Origin: a virus
Length of the DNA: 37,586 bases
Reading direction: 5' to 3' (one strand)
IMG/VR virus record: IMGVR_UViG_3300030110_001412
Coordinates: 1 to 37,586 of that record
The notes beneath the pieces are model-generated. The model saw only the letters and a list, made by a program, of their open reading frames with translations. It was not told where the DNA came from and searched no databases. This document shows positions 23,809 through 32,769 of the stretch, piece after piece. A program made the position numbers and the translations under genes. The number at the start of each line of letters is the position of its first letter. The stretch's first letter is position 1.

Positions 23809-26800
23809 CTAAATTCTCCTTTAGTTCAGTTATTTCGTTTTTTAATTTTTTAAGTTCAGCAATTAGTGCTACAGAAAGTAAATCATATCGTACTGATTCA
23901 ACCTCTCCATCAGGATTAGATATTGTAAATTCAGGTAAAATTTCGGCTACTTCTTCTGCAATTAATCCTACGTCTGACTTATCATTTGATTTCCATACAA
24001 AATCTTTTGGTTGCAAATCATATATTTTTTCTGTAGGAACTAATGTATCTTTTATATCTTTTTTATGTTTTTTAGATGATGTTTTACTTTTAATTAAATT
24101 ATATCCTGGACCAGTATCAACAATTAAATCTGTCCCAGTACCTGAACTTAGCGTATTTATAATCATACCTGCATTAAAAAGTTGCATTCTAGTAGCAGAA
24201 CCACTACTACCATCATCTGTGTTAAATGAAGTTGTTCTACTAGCACCTGACCCAGAAACAGCTATGTAATTATTAAGACTTGTTAATCCAGCACCTCCCA
24301 TTACAATACCATTAGTAATGTAAAAATAACCATTGTCATCAATAGATGCTTCAAGAGTTCCGTCTGATGCAAAACCAATACTGCCATCACTATGGTGGAA
24401 TATACCTGTATTACTATCTCCATCAAAAGCAAGCACTGGTGCTGTTACTAGTCCTGAACCAAAACCCTGTCCTACATAATTTGACTCTCTTACTTGTTCG
24501 GCACCTCTACCAACGTGTTTAATTTTATATTTAACATGTGCTTTTCCTCCTGCCGCTTGTCCTTTAATATCTGCATGTCCTTCTGCAATAATTAATTTAG
24601 TCGCTCTGTCTTTAACATTTGTTTCAAAGGTTTGCACATCCACCCAGTTTAATCTGACTGTACCCCCTTGCTGACCTAAATCTACGAAACAAATGTGGTA
24701 TGAATCAGGATATCCATCTGCACCCCCACCATTGCTAGAGGTTCTACCCTCAGAATCAACTATGTCAGTGGTAGTAAATAATTGTGCCCCTGTTATACCT
24801 GGTGCTGATGTGCTCGCATTATCAATATTCCATCCATCAGTACTATTTCCTGGGGCTATTTTATATTCTTCACCCTTATATCTTAATATACCTGCACCCC
24901 AATGCACTGCAGCATGTTGCTGTGTAACAATATGACTTGTATCATTTTGACCTGATGTACTAGAAAATAAAGTGCCTGGTTTAAATGTAATGTCTATGGA
25001 TGGAGGTTCGGTTTCAGATGTTGTGCTATCTTCAGTCGCAGAAAAAGCTTGGCTTTCTGTATTTCCAGCTATTTTTGTAAATGCTGATTCTACTGCTGTA
25101 TTACCTTCATCTGCTTTAACTAGGGTAATCGTGCTATTTTGTTGTCCTTGCCCTTCAGTATAGTCAATACTTGTTACCATAAAAGATGTTTGATTATCAC
25201 TAAATGTATTACTGCTAGTCGTATCTAATCCAACCAATTTATTTTTAATTTGTACTAAATGCCCTGTCCTTAATGGGACAAATATCCTAAATTTATCATC
25301 GGCTGAAAATGTGCCACTATTCAAAGTTACTGTAAATGTAGTTGAACTAGTTGCTGAAACATATCCATAAGCCGCCATACTACTACCTGAAAGTTTCCAT
25401 GCCACCATACCTACACGTAATCCATATGCTTCAGGGTCTATAGCTGCGTTGTTTGCTGTATTATAAGTGGTCACTACTGTTCCACTACTAGCAACTGCGT
25501 TTGCCGTACCATCTATATATTGATAAGCATAATTATTTATTCGCACCGTGCCTGAACGGGTTTCTGATTCATGAGATAAAGCTTCAGCTACAGCTACTCT
25601 TATTGCATCAGCATTTTTATCCATAGGTGATACAACCATATTCTTAGGTTTATTAAATCCTATTACGTCAGCTCTATTTATAGTTTGAGATGAAGAGTCA
25701 AATGTAGCATGTGTTCCATAATCATCATCACTATAATTTATTTCTGTTAATCTAAATTTTCCAGTGCTTGGGAAATTAGAATTTAAGTCAGATACTAACA
25801 TGTAATCTGTTCCTGCTGACCAACTGTTTAATTTAGTTTGATATTGTGCCCTACCAACTATTGGTATTACGTGAGATAACATGCTAATTACTTCAGCATT
25901 ATCACTATGAGATGCTCTTGTTGTGCCGTTATAACCACGCTCAACAACTAAATCAGCATCTTGACTATCATAAGTAGCCGTTTTTACAAGCATTTCCTCA
26001 CTACCTATTTTAATAATCATACCTGCTTGTATATGAACTGCTCTAATATCTGTAGATACTTCTAAAGTAACATCTGTCGTGCTTGCTGAGTCATTTATTG
26101 CTCCATCTAGTTGTCCACATTTTAAAGTTCCTGATGTCCAAGATACAGCCCCTAATTCAGATTTAACTATGAATTGTGTATTAGAAATTACTCTCTCAAC
26201 TCTAAATATATTGTGGTCAAATATAGCTCCTGCTGCACCTTCTTGTTCTTTTTGTCCTTGAACGTGTTGAGACATAATAATATTTTTTGAAAAGACTTCT
26301 GATGTCATATCAGATGCAACACCACTTGTGCCTAATTCAGCTCTATCAATTGTAATTTTGTCAAAGTCTTCACCAATTTTTCGTTCATGTACTTCATCGC
26401 TTTCATTTTTTGAAATTGCTGAAACTGTAAATATTTCTGCATTACCTGCAATTCTTACATCTTTACCAGGCTCTACAAATTCATCAGCGTCAGAAGTATT
26501 TCCTATTTGTGGGTCTGCTACTGTAGTGCTTGTAGCTAATTTTTGGTCTTTATACACAAATAAATCAGTACCACTACTACTAATAGAGCCTCCTTGTGTT
26601 GCCACGGTTATCTCTCTACCAAAAGCTCTACCGTTTGCATTTCTACCTTTAAATCGTTGAGCAGCTTCAGTTACTTCACCCGTTGCACCTAAACTAATAT
26701 TAGTGAGTAAGAATCTATCACCTGCTTCTAGAAAATGACTTGTAGCAGTATTTATAATAACTTCGTTTTTACTAGCCAAATTAGTTGTTGCAATACTACT

Positions 26801-28132
26801 AAGTCTTACTTTTCCACAAGGTGTAGAATTATTATCATCATTTTCAGGAACCCCAATATATTTCATCCAGCTATTTTCAAAACCCCATTTAGAATTAGTT
26901 GTTTTAGCTATATCATCACCAACGTTATGTCGATAGGCTCCGTTAGCCCCTGAGCCAATAGTATCAGCCCACATTCTAATCAACCAACCACCACCTAATT
27001 CATCTTGTGAACTATTAATACCGTGTACAAATCCTTCTTTACCATCTGTATAAACATAGTTTCCATTAACAGTATAGTCACCAGCTATTGGTCTGTCTGT
27101 CCAAGTAAATGTTCCTGCACCATCACCACTTGCTCCACCTATTTGAGTAGGATTTAATCTAGCAATTCTAAGTGGTGCAAACTTTTTATCTTGTCCCTGA
27201 TTTGTACCATCTCCTCCACCTTTGTCTACAAATTTAATTTCAGCTTCTGAAAAGACATCTGTTCTTACTCTATCAAAGTCAAAGTCAGATAACATTCTTC
27301 TAGTCTGCCCACCCTCAACATCACTTGAACTTAATGGGAATACTATTTTCATACCATAAGTATCCATGTTAGCTTCTGTATTTGGTCGAGTTGCTCTCTT
27401 AAAATAATTTAACATCGGGGTCTGTGTAGCACTTGTAGCCGTTGATGTAAATTGTGGTGCTAAATAATAATCATGTCCGAAAGCTGTTTGAGATACCGAA
27501 GCAGTTGGTAAACCTGTATGAGGTTCTGTTCCAGAAACTTGTTTTATTGCCGCAAGAACACTTTTCCCTGCATCTTTTGGCATAAAATCACCTGTTCCGT
27601 TAGGAAATTCTATTGTTGATGTTTCAAATTGGTCTGTATCACTTGTTGCAATGTTTCCTGTTTTACTTGAATAATCAATCATTTTAGAAATTAGCTTACT
27701 ACGTCTATTATAGACACTATCTGTCGTGTCCATTTTAGTCATTGCATCCGTTCTAAACTCTCTTAATTCATATAGATTGTCATAGCATTTAACAATTAAA
27801 ATGTTACCCATACCCATAACATATTTTTCTGCCACATCTTCTGCAAAACCTGAAAATATTACTTGTTTAGAGTAAGAATCAATAATTCTAACTTTCATAA
27901 ATTCTGTAATAATACCTGTCAGATTACCTTTAGTAGATGACGCAGTACCTGAACGAGGATTAGTTGCTTTATTAATTAAAGTCGCACTAACTTTCATTGG
28001 ATTATAAATAATATCTTGAACGCTCAACTCCATTAATGCATTGTTACCAGCAGGAGTTTGTGCTTCTACATAATTAGAACCATTAAAATATTGAAAAGAT
28101 GCTCTACCTGCACTACTGCCTACTATAGACAT
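23801..28132 (-). CDS. Very large tail hub/fibre protein with C-terminal S74-type intramolecular chaperone
   Basis: A 1443-residue protein. The first 150 residues (VKVRIIDSYSKQVIFSGFAE and following) resemble tail hub or baseplate proteins that close the tail tube. The long middle part is Ser/Thr/Gly/Asp-rich and beta-like, as in fibres. Residues 1350-1443 form an endosialidase-type chaperone: S1352...K1357-x-D-I, then FVWK, GLIAEEV and ILPEF, ending in a coiled coil. Such domains drive fibre trimerisation and are then released by self-cleavage just before the Ser. It probably covers both tail tip and host contact. GGAGG precedes the ATG at a good distance, supporting the full length. Confidence 0.85.
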   Translation of the reverse strand: MSIVGSSAGRASFQYFNGSNYVEAQTPAGNNALMELSVQDIIYNPMKVSATLINKATNPRSGTASSTKGNLTGIITEFMKVRIIDSYSKQVIFSGFAEDVAEKYVMGMGNILIVKCYDNLYELREFRTDAMTKMDTTDSVYNRRSKLISKMIDYSSKTGNIATSDTDQFETSTIEFPNGTGDFMPKDAGKSVLAAIKQVSGTEPHTGLPTASVSQTAFGHDYYLAPQFTSTATSATQTPMLNYFKRATRPNTEANMDTYGMKIVFPLSSSDVEGGQTRRMLSDFDFDRVRTDVFSEAEIKFVDKGGGDGTNQGQDKKFAPLRIARLNPTQIGGASGDGAGTFTWTDRPIAGDYTVNGNYVYTDGKEGFVHGINSSQDELGGGWLIRMWADTIGSGANGAYRHNVGDDIAKTTNSKWGFENSWMKYIGVPENDDNNSTPCGKVRLSSIATTNLASKNEVIINTATSHFLEAGDRFLLTNISLGATGEVTEAAQRFKGRNANGRAFGREITVATQGGSISSSGTDLFVYKDQKLATSTTVADPQIGNTSDADEFVEPGKDVRIAGNAEIFTVSAISKNESDEVHERKIGEDFDKITIDRAELGTSGVASDMTSEVFSKNIIMSQHVQGQKEQEGAAGAIFDHNIFRVERVISNTQFIVKSELGAVSWTSGTLKCGQLDGAINDSASTTDVTLEVSTDIRAVHIQAGMIIKIGSEEMLVKTATYDSQDADLVVERGYNGTTRASHSDNAEVISMLSHVIPIVGRAQYQTKLNSWSAGTDYMLVSDLNSNFPSTGKFRLTEINYSDDDYGTHATFDSSSQTINRADVIGFNKPKNMVVSPMDKNADAIRVAVAEALSHESETRSGTVRINNYAYQYIDGTANAVASSGTVVTTYNTANNAAIDPEAYGLRVGMVAWKLSGSSMAAYGYVSATSSTTFTVTLNSGTFSADDKFRIFVPLRTGHLVQIKNKLVGLDTTSSNTFSDNQTSFMVTSIDYTEGQGQQNSTITLVKADEGNTAVESAFTKIAGNTESQAFSATEDSTTSETEPPSIDITFKPGTLFSSTSGQNDTSHIVTQQHAAVHWGAGILRYKGEEYKIAPGNSTDGWNIDNASTSAPGITGAQLFTTTDIVDSEGRTSSNGGGADGYPDSYHICFVDLGQQGGTVRLNWVDVQTFETNVKDRATKLIIAEGHADIKGQAAGGKAHVKYKIKHVGRGAEQVRESNYVGQGFGSGLVTAPVLAFDGDSNTGIFHHSDGSIGFASDGTLEASIDDNGYFYITNGIVMGGAGLTSLNNYIAVSGSGASRTTSFNTDDGSSGSATRMQLFNAGMIINTLSSGTGTDLIVDTGPGYNLIKSKTSSKKHKKDIKDTLVPTEKIYDLQPKDFVWKSNDKSDVGLIAEEVAEILPEFTISNPDGEVESVRYDLLSVALIAELKKLKNEITELKENLDA

Positions 28133-28140
28133 GTATCCTC

Positions 28141-28713
28141 CTAGTTTCCTGGTTTATCAACAAAGTCTTGTCTTGCTGCCGCTATAAACTGCATACTAAA
28201 ATCATACCTGTCTTCTTTAGCAGCATTGACTCCAAATCGTGCACTTTGCACGGCTACTCTATATATACCCCCACCCGTATGACTAGCTGCACTATCAATC
28301 ACATTAGATGAATAACCGTTATCACCATTAGCTGGGAATGTAGTATCTCCAACTTCTACTTCTACTAACAAGTCATCTGATGCTGCAAAATCGTATACTG
28401 CATTTTCAAGTTGATTTTTAAAGGGTATTGTGTAAGTTTCTCCACCAATTGTTAAAGTAGTTGGACTAGGTTGAACAGTGTCCACCACTCCTGATATGGT
28501 AACGGATGGTCTAAAAATATTTAAATCTAATAATTCAGGAGATGCACCTGGGATTGGTATTTGAATAGGGGTCTTACCAATATTAACAGCAAACGTATCA
28601 CACTTTAAAGCAAACTTTATAGTTGCTTCTTTACTGTTAGTGTTATCATGTTCACCATTTCTAAGTAATACTGATAATGTTTCAGTTGAATTTGCCGCTC
28701 TTACGTATGCCAT
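28141..28713 (-). CDS. Minor tail or tail-tip protein
   Basis: A 190-residue beta-rich protein between the tape measure and the hub/fibre gene, where distal tail or minor tail proteins are usually encoded. It has many Val/Thr/Gly-rich strands (VTISGVVDTV, LTIGGETYTIPF) and ends polar. No motif fixes the family. AGGAG precedes the ATG. The start overlaps the tape measure stop. Confidence 0.7.
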   Translation of the reverse strand: MAYVRAANSTETLSVLLRNGEHDNTNSKEATIKFALKCDTFAVNIGKTPIQIPIPGASPELLDLNIFRPSVTISGVVDTVQPSPTTLTIGGETYTIPFKNQLENAVYDFAASDDLLVEVEVGDTTFPANGDNGYSSNVIDSAASHTGGGIYRVAVQSARFGVNAAKEDRYDFSMQFIAAARQDFVDKPGN

Positions 28714-29936
28714 TAGAGAGTCTCCTGTTGTCCATACATAGATAAAGTTTGTTCCATACCATTTCGTTCATTAATTACTTTAGCTTGAGCATCTATCCCT
28801 GGTTCTAATACAATTTTAGTTTGAAGATTGTCCACAATTGCATCTGTTACTATACTAGTTATTAACGCTGTTGGTAGTCCACCTAATGCTCCTGCTGTTT
28901 TAACTGCAGCTCCAGCACCTTCTAATAAACCTGATTTAAGACCACCTTCTTGAAAAGCCTGTATAGTATCTCTAACTCCAAATCCTGCTGTAACTATTGC
29001 TCCAAGACCTGGTATAAATTTAGCTCCTGTGGCTGCTTTACCAAGTAATCCTTTTCCTAATCCACCAAGACCAGGAATTTTAGATAAACCTGTTGCAATT
29101 TTAGTTATAAGTCCTTGAAAAGGTTTTATTATAAATTGAATAACTTTTCCTAAAGTGCTAGTAATTTTTGCACCAAAGTTTTTAAGTGCATTAGGAATTA
29201 ATTTACTAATCATCCCTGATAAACTTTTTATAATTTCTACAACAGTCTGCCCAGCACCTTTAATTAAAGTTGATGTACCTTTTATAATCATGGCAGGTAT
29301 ACCTTTTATAAAATTAGGGAATCCTTTAGTAACATAAGACATTATATTTTTTCTAATCGGCTCAACAAATTTAGCAAATAGATTTTTACCAAATTTAGTT
29401 CCAAAGAAAACTTTTACTAAACTCCACAGACCTGTAACTTTAGCAAGGGCTGCAACAGTAAATAATGCAACAATAGCTCTTCCAAAACCATCTAGATAAC
29501 TTTTAAATGTATCACCACCACCAATACCAAGAAAACTAAAAAGACCCTTAAGTCTATCTCCTATAAAAGTAAAAATACCCACTACACCATCTACGATGTT
29601 TGCTGAATATCTTTGAACAAGAGGAATAGCTTTAGCTAATAATTTTATTAGTGGTAAAAAGAATGGCACCAGAGGCATTAATAATACGTCTGCTAATGCA
29701 CCTAAAATTTGAAATAATGTACCAAAAAGACCTGTAAATATCTGTGACTGTTTAAGAATTGCGGCGATACCTAGATTAATACCTAAACTGGTTCTTAACC
29801 TTTTATTGCCCTGTTTCGCCATCTCCTTACCCTGTGCAAGTAGTTTTTGGAAGAAACCTCCTTCTTCTTCACCACCTCCACCACCATTACCACCAGTGGA
29901 ATCAATCATTAATTTTGCAATTAAATTATCTGCCAT
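28713..29936 (-). CDS. Tail tape measure protein (short)
   Basis: The 407-residue protein follows the tail chaperone pair, the normal place for the tape measure. After a Gly-rich acidic segment (14-28) it consists of repeated hydrophobic helices, including a strong membrane-like stretch at about 68-105 (LFGTLFQILGALADVLLMPL), and many small Gly/Ala helices, typical of tape measures that occupy the tube and aid DNA entry. No lysozyme or peptidase motif is seen. At about 0.15 nm per residue a tail near 60 nm would be predicted. There is no Shine-Dalgarno before the ATG. Confidence 0.8.
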   Translation of the reverse strand: MADNLIAKLMIDSTGGNGGGGGEEEGGFFQKLLAQGKEMAKQGNKRLRTSLGINLGIAAILKQSQIFTGLFGTLFQILGALADVLLMPLVPFFLPLIKLLAKAIPLVQRYSANIVDGVVGIFTFIGDRLKGLFSFLGIGGGDTFKSYLDGFGRAIVALFTVAALAKVTGLWSLVKVFFGTKFGKNLFAKFVEPIRKNIMSYVTKGFPNFIKGIPAMIIKGTSTLIKGAGQTVVEIIKSLSGMISKLIPNALKNFGAKITSTLGKVIQFIIKPFQGLITKIATGLSKIPGLGGLGKGLLGKAATGAKFIPGLGAIVTAGFGVRDTIQAFQEGGLKSGLLEGAGAAVKTAGALGGLPTALITSIVTDAIVDNLQTKIVLEPGIDAQAKVINERNGMEQTLSMYGQQETL

Positions 29937-29942
29937 ATTTAT

Positions 29943-30161
29943 TTAGTAAGCTTTTGCAGCTTGTCTCTCCATATCTTCATTTTCTTTTTGTTTAAGTGCT
30001 GCATTTATACCTACTAAGATAGATATCTCATCATCGGTAGCCTCTTGTATGACTCCGTAAGGTATACCATCTTTCAGCAATGACAGCACCACCATCCAAT
30101 ATCTATAAGTTACCATTTCATGAGGATTCAGGTCGGATGACCCCCTCAGAACCCTCATCAC
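29943..30161 (-). CDS. Second tail assembly chaperone (T part), made by -1 frameshift
   Basis: The 72-codon frame has a GTG-ATG at its start but no ribosome site. It is open in the -1 frame relative to the chaperone gene at 30158-30529 and overlaps its end by 4 nt. With the slippery A AAAAAA run and stem-loop at 30122-30170, it is expected to be translated mainly as a fusion with that protein, like lambda G-GT. The sequence is helical: MVTYRYWMVVLSLLKDGIPYG and then a Lys/Glu-rich end. The tape measure gene follows. Confidence 0.72.
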   Translation of the reverse strand: MMRVLRGSSDLNPHEMVTYRYWMVVLSLLKDGIPYGVIQEATDDEISILVGINAALKQKENEDMERQAAKAY

Positions 30162-30170
30162 TCTTTTTTT
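30122..30170 (-). other. Programmed -1 ribosomal frameshift signal
   Basis: On the minus strand a slippery A AAA AAA (30170-30164, in-frame codons AAA AAA) is followed by a 7-nt spacer containing part of the stop codon. An 8-bp stem follows, with GAGGGTTC (30156-30149) pairing with GAATCCTC (30129-30122), one G-U pair. Its loop contains a second 4-bp hairpin, GGTC-ATCC-GACC. After slipping, the ribosome continues in the downstream 72-codon frame without a stop. Layout and position match the conserved tail chaperone frameshift. Confidence 0.85.
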
Positions 30171-30529
30171 ACTTGGTCAACCTTATCGTCTTCACCAAAT
30201 GCTGATGGAACTAATCTTTCTAATGCTCCACCTAATCTAGTGTCTATACCTAGTAAAAATGATTCTGTGGTCGCTCCCCAAGGTGCTTGCACTATCATAT
30301 CTTTTAAACAATTTCTAACATATTCATCTGCTTGGAAACTTGTATTACCTTTAGAATCAAATTTCATACATTTTGAAATTAATTGATTTCTTTTGCTCCA
30401 AGACATTTCTTTAACAGTAAGTTCAAAAGAAGCTCCTGTTTCTTCAATAGTTATAGTTTTCTTTTCTGGACCTCTTTTAATCTGATAATCTTCAAGATTA
30501 AAGCCATCCGTCTTCAGCTCATCTGACAT
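30158..30529 (-). CDS. Tail assembly chaperone (G part)
   Basis: A 123-residue protein directly after the tail tube gene. It has ITIEETGASFELTVKEMSW at about 25-43, a helix NQLISKCMK, and an acidic/Lys-rich end (FGEDDKVDQVKKE) that forms the frameshift site. Genes at this place in long-tailed phages encode the chaperone that keeps the tape measure soluble while the tail forms. AGGAGG lies 7 nt before the ATG. It ends in TGA, with the -1 product continuing into the next frame. Confidence 0.8.
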   Translation of the reverse strand: MSDELKTDGFNLEDYQIKRGPEKKTITIEETGASFELTVKEMSWSKRNQLISKCMKFDSKGNTSFQADEYVRNCLKDMIVQAPWGATTESFLLGIDTRLGGALERLVPSAFGEDDKVDQVKKE

Positions 30530-30540
30530 TAAATGTCCTC

Positions 30541-30552
30541 CTATTTATTATG
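30541..30552 (-). promoter_or_regulatory. Degenerate copy of the promoter-like motif
   Basis: The minus strand reads CATAATAAATAG, matching TATAATAAATAG of the copy before the tail tube gene except for the first base, and is followed at once by the ribosome site AGGAGG of the chaperone gene. It overlaps the tail tube stop codon. It may be a weak promoter or an A/T-rich leader that looks similar by chance. Confidence 0.25.
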
Positions 30553-32296
30553 GGTATACAGGAAGTGTATCGAATACCTCGATTTTCATATTCCTAAATA
30601 CCATATTTACGTCTGCTTGTATTGGATTGTTTCCATCTATCGAATGATTCGCAGATGTAATAAACGCTCCTTGTTGATTCAGACCTTTAGCTGCAGACCC
30701 ATCATCAGGTACTGTCACCACTATTTTATCATTAGTTCCTCTCTCGAAAGTTAGAACAATGTCTATACCTGCTTTATTTGCAGCAGACGGTGTTCCATAA
30801 TCACCTTCTAGGATTAATTCTTTAAATAGTGCGTTTGCATTTTCTGCTGTAGAAGTCCCTGCTGCTGATTCTTCAGAAGCTATTGTACAAGAGAACGAAT
30901 ACTCTCTAGCTTGTTCTCTTAACTCGTTTGGACCTCTGTGTCTGCCGTGTATCGGTTTTACGTAATATCTTGGTTCAACGCTGTTTGAAATACCTAAGCT
31001 AAAGCTTCTTACTCTAGCAAAAGTAATTCCATGCATTTTTAATTCACCTTGTGAAAAATAATAAGGTTCAGTGGTTGCAAAACTTTTATTTACAGAACCA
31101 CTACCTACAGTTAAAGGATTACCAATTGCACCTGAACCTATCGTTTGCATCATATGAAAAAATGGAAGTTCACTAGCTGCTGGACCACCAGGATATTGTT
31201 GTGTCAAATCATTAGTCACACCTTCATAATCCCCTTGGTTATGTACCATTCCCATAAAAGGAACTGTGTCCCAACTGTATGATACTAATCCACCTTCTTC
31301 TCCAGTTAGTGTGGCACTATCTACCATTCCACCATAGTAACTTCTTGTAAATTCATTGCTTTCATCGGTATCTACCATTTTTATATTCCATGATAGAGTA
31401 TCTAGGTTAGTTGTTTCACTAATTAAGTGTTTGTAGTAAGACAAGCTAGTCACTTTTTTTAATGTTACTGATGAATGGGCAAAGTTTAATGGATAATCTA
31501 ATCTAATTTCATCACTTGATTTAGATACAACTCTTCTTATTTCTTGAGTTGTTGCATTTGTCATTGCTTGACCTGAACCAATATATCCAAAAACTAAAAT
31601 ATCATCGGCTGCAATATTTGTGCCTGATGAAGTTGTACAGAAGATATCTCCTTTAGATGCTGTTGCTGTTGGGTTACCTGATATGGCTGCTATTGCATCA
31701 GTGTTATCTGATTGAAAAGCTGCTGTTTGCACATTTCCAATAGGGAATCTTAGTGGTGTTCCATCTAAAAGAACGAATCCACCAACAGACCCACTGTAAG
31801 TTTGTTGTGCACTGTAAGCAATACCAAAGTTTCTTTTTGCACTCTCACCTAGTAGTCTTCTACCTTCAATAGCCATCTCTGGGTCAGGCACATCAACTGT
31901 TTCATAAACTCCTGGCACCCAATGTATTAATTGGTCATTTGCTGCCGTTGTCACGCTATCTACTTCTTTTACTTCTTGGCTCGCAACAACTGGGAAAGCT
32001 AATGGCACATCTAAAAATAATACGTTAGCTGAAGAATCTAATTTTTCTACTCTTCTTATTTGAGAGTTGTTTGCTTCATTACCTATACGTATAAAATCTC
32101 CTACTTGAACTGTTCCTGTTGCAGTAGGCACAGCAGCCACACTTATTTGTCTGTCTCCTGGACTAGCTGCAGATGACATAGTTGTAGAGTATCCACTACT
32201 TGTTTCTGTTGTGTTAGACGCAAGTTCAGGACGACCACCTTGTCCGTGCTCAGTTCCGTATGTAAATTGTGCTTGGTCTGACCGATAAACTGCCAT
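30548..32296 (-). CDS. Major tail tube protein
   Basis: A 582-residue beta-rich protein behind its own promoter-like motif and a strong AAGGAG, and before the chaperones and tape measure, the usual place of the tail tube gene. The C-terminus has the feel of phage tube proteins (ADVNMVFRNMKIEVFDTLPV), and the body has alternating strands with Ser/Thr/Gly. It is long for a tube protein, so extra decoration domains are likely, for example IVGDFIRIGNE-like strands near 65 and again near 235. It forms stacked rings around the tape measure. A major capsid identity is unlikely because head genes are not adjacent. Confidence 0.7.
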   Translation of the reverse strand: MAVYRSDQAQFTYGTEHGQGGRPELASNTTETSSGYSTTMSSAASPGDRQISVAAVPTATGTVQVGDFIRIGNEANNSQIRRVEKLDSSANVLFLDVPLAFPVVASQEVKEVDSVTTAANDQLIHWVPGVYETVDVPDPEMAIEGRRLLGESAKRNFGIAYSAQQTYSGSVGGFVLLDGTPLRFPIGNVQTAAFQSDNTDAIAAISGNPTATASKGDIFCTTSSGTNIAADDILVFGYIGSGQAMTNATTQEIRRVVSKSSDEIRLDYPLNFAHSSVTLKKVTSLSYYKHLISETTNLDTLSWNIKMVDTDESNEFTRSYYGGMVDSATLTGEEGGLVSYSWDTVPFMGMVHNQGDYEGVTNDLTQQYPGGPAASELPFFHMMQTIGSGAIGNPLTVGSGSVNKSFATTEPYYFSQGELKMHGITFARVRSFSLGISNSVEPRYYVKPIHGRHRGPNELREQAREYSFSCTIASEESAAGTSTAENANALFKELILEGDYGTPSAANKAGIDIVLTFERGTNDKIVVTVPDDGSAAKGLNQQGAFITSANHSIDGNNPIQADVNMVFRNMKIEVFDTLPVYP

Positions 32297-32312
32297 ATTA
32301 ATCTCCTTCTAT

Positions 32313-32323
32313 TTATTATACTA
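32313..32323 (-). promoter_or_regulatory. Promoter-like motif TAGTATAATAA, copy 2
   Basis: Lies in a 32-nt gap before the tail tube gene. The minus strand reads TTAGTATAATAAATAG followed by AAGGAG and the ATG. If TATAAT is the -10, the leader would be only about 12 nt and begin close to the ribosome site. A possible -35, TTAGAA, lies 17 nt upstream. High expression of the tube gene would be expected. Confidence 0.62.
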
Positions 32324-32328
32324 ATCTG

Positions 32329-32769
32329 CTAGGTAATTTCTAACAAAACAGCATTATTTACTAATTCAATATCTACTGAGCCCACCCACACATTTGCTTG
32401 TTCAGAGTTGTCTTCAGTAAACTGATTAAATGTAATTCTTTGAAAATTAGTTAAACTGTGCACTCTAGCGTGACACACTCGTCTAATTTCTCTCATTAAG
32501 TTATATAATCTTTGCCGACTATTTTTTGTATATACTTCCAATACCACTCTATAAACTCTGTTTCCGTATTTATAGTTAGCTATGGGAGTTTCTTGTATCT
32601 CAGGTGAACCTGCCCTACCTATAATATAGTCAGCTCTATTTAAATTAAATCGCACAGGGTCGTTTGCACCCGTGACTTCAATGTAATTTGGTTCAGTTAC
32701 GTTGCTAGAGTTCCACTGTGAGTTTAACTCATCTAAAATTTCACTAGCTGGCATCGGTTCATTTGGCAT
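32329..32769 (-). CDS. Tail terminator / completion protein candidate
   Basis: A 146-residue protein between the connector and the tail tube, where tail terminator or neck proteins usually lie. It has an N-terminal helix (ASEILDELNSQW), then strands with RVVLEVYTKN, a helix RQRLYNLMREIRRVCHARV, and a final strand pair VWVGSVDIELVNNAVLL. This alpha/beta pattern suits proteins that cap the tail tube and join it to the head. The start overlaps the previous stop as TAATG. Confidence 0.6.
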   Translation of the reverse strand: MPNEPMPASEILDELNSQWNSSNVTEPNYIEVTGANDPVRFNLNRADYIIGRAGSPEIQETPIANYKYGNRVYRVVLEVYTKNSRQRLYNLMREIRRVCHARVHSLTNFQRITFNQFTEDNSEQANVWVGSVDIELVNNAVLLEIT

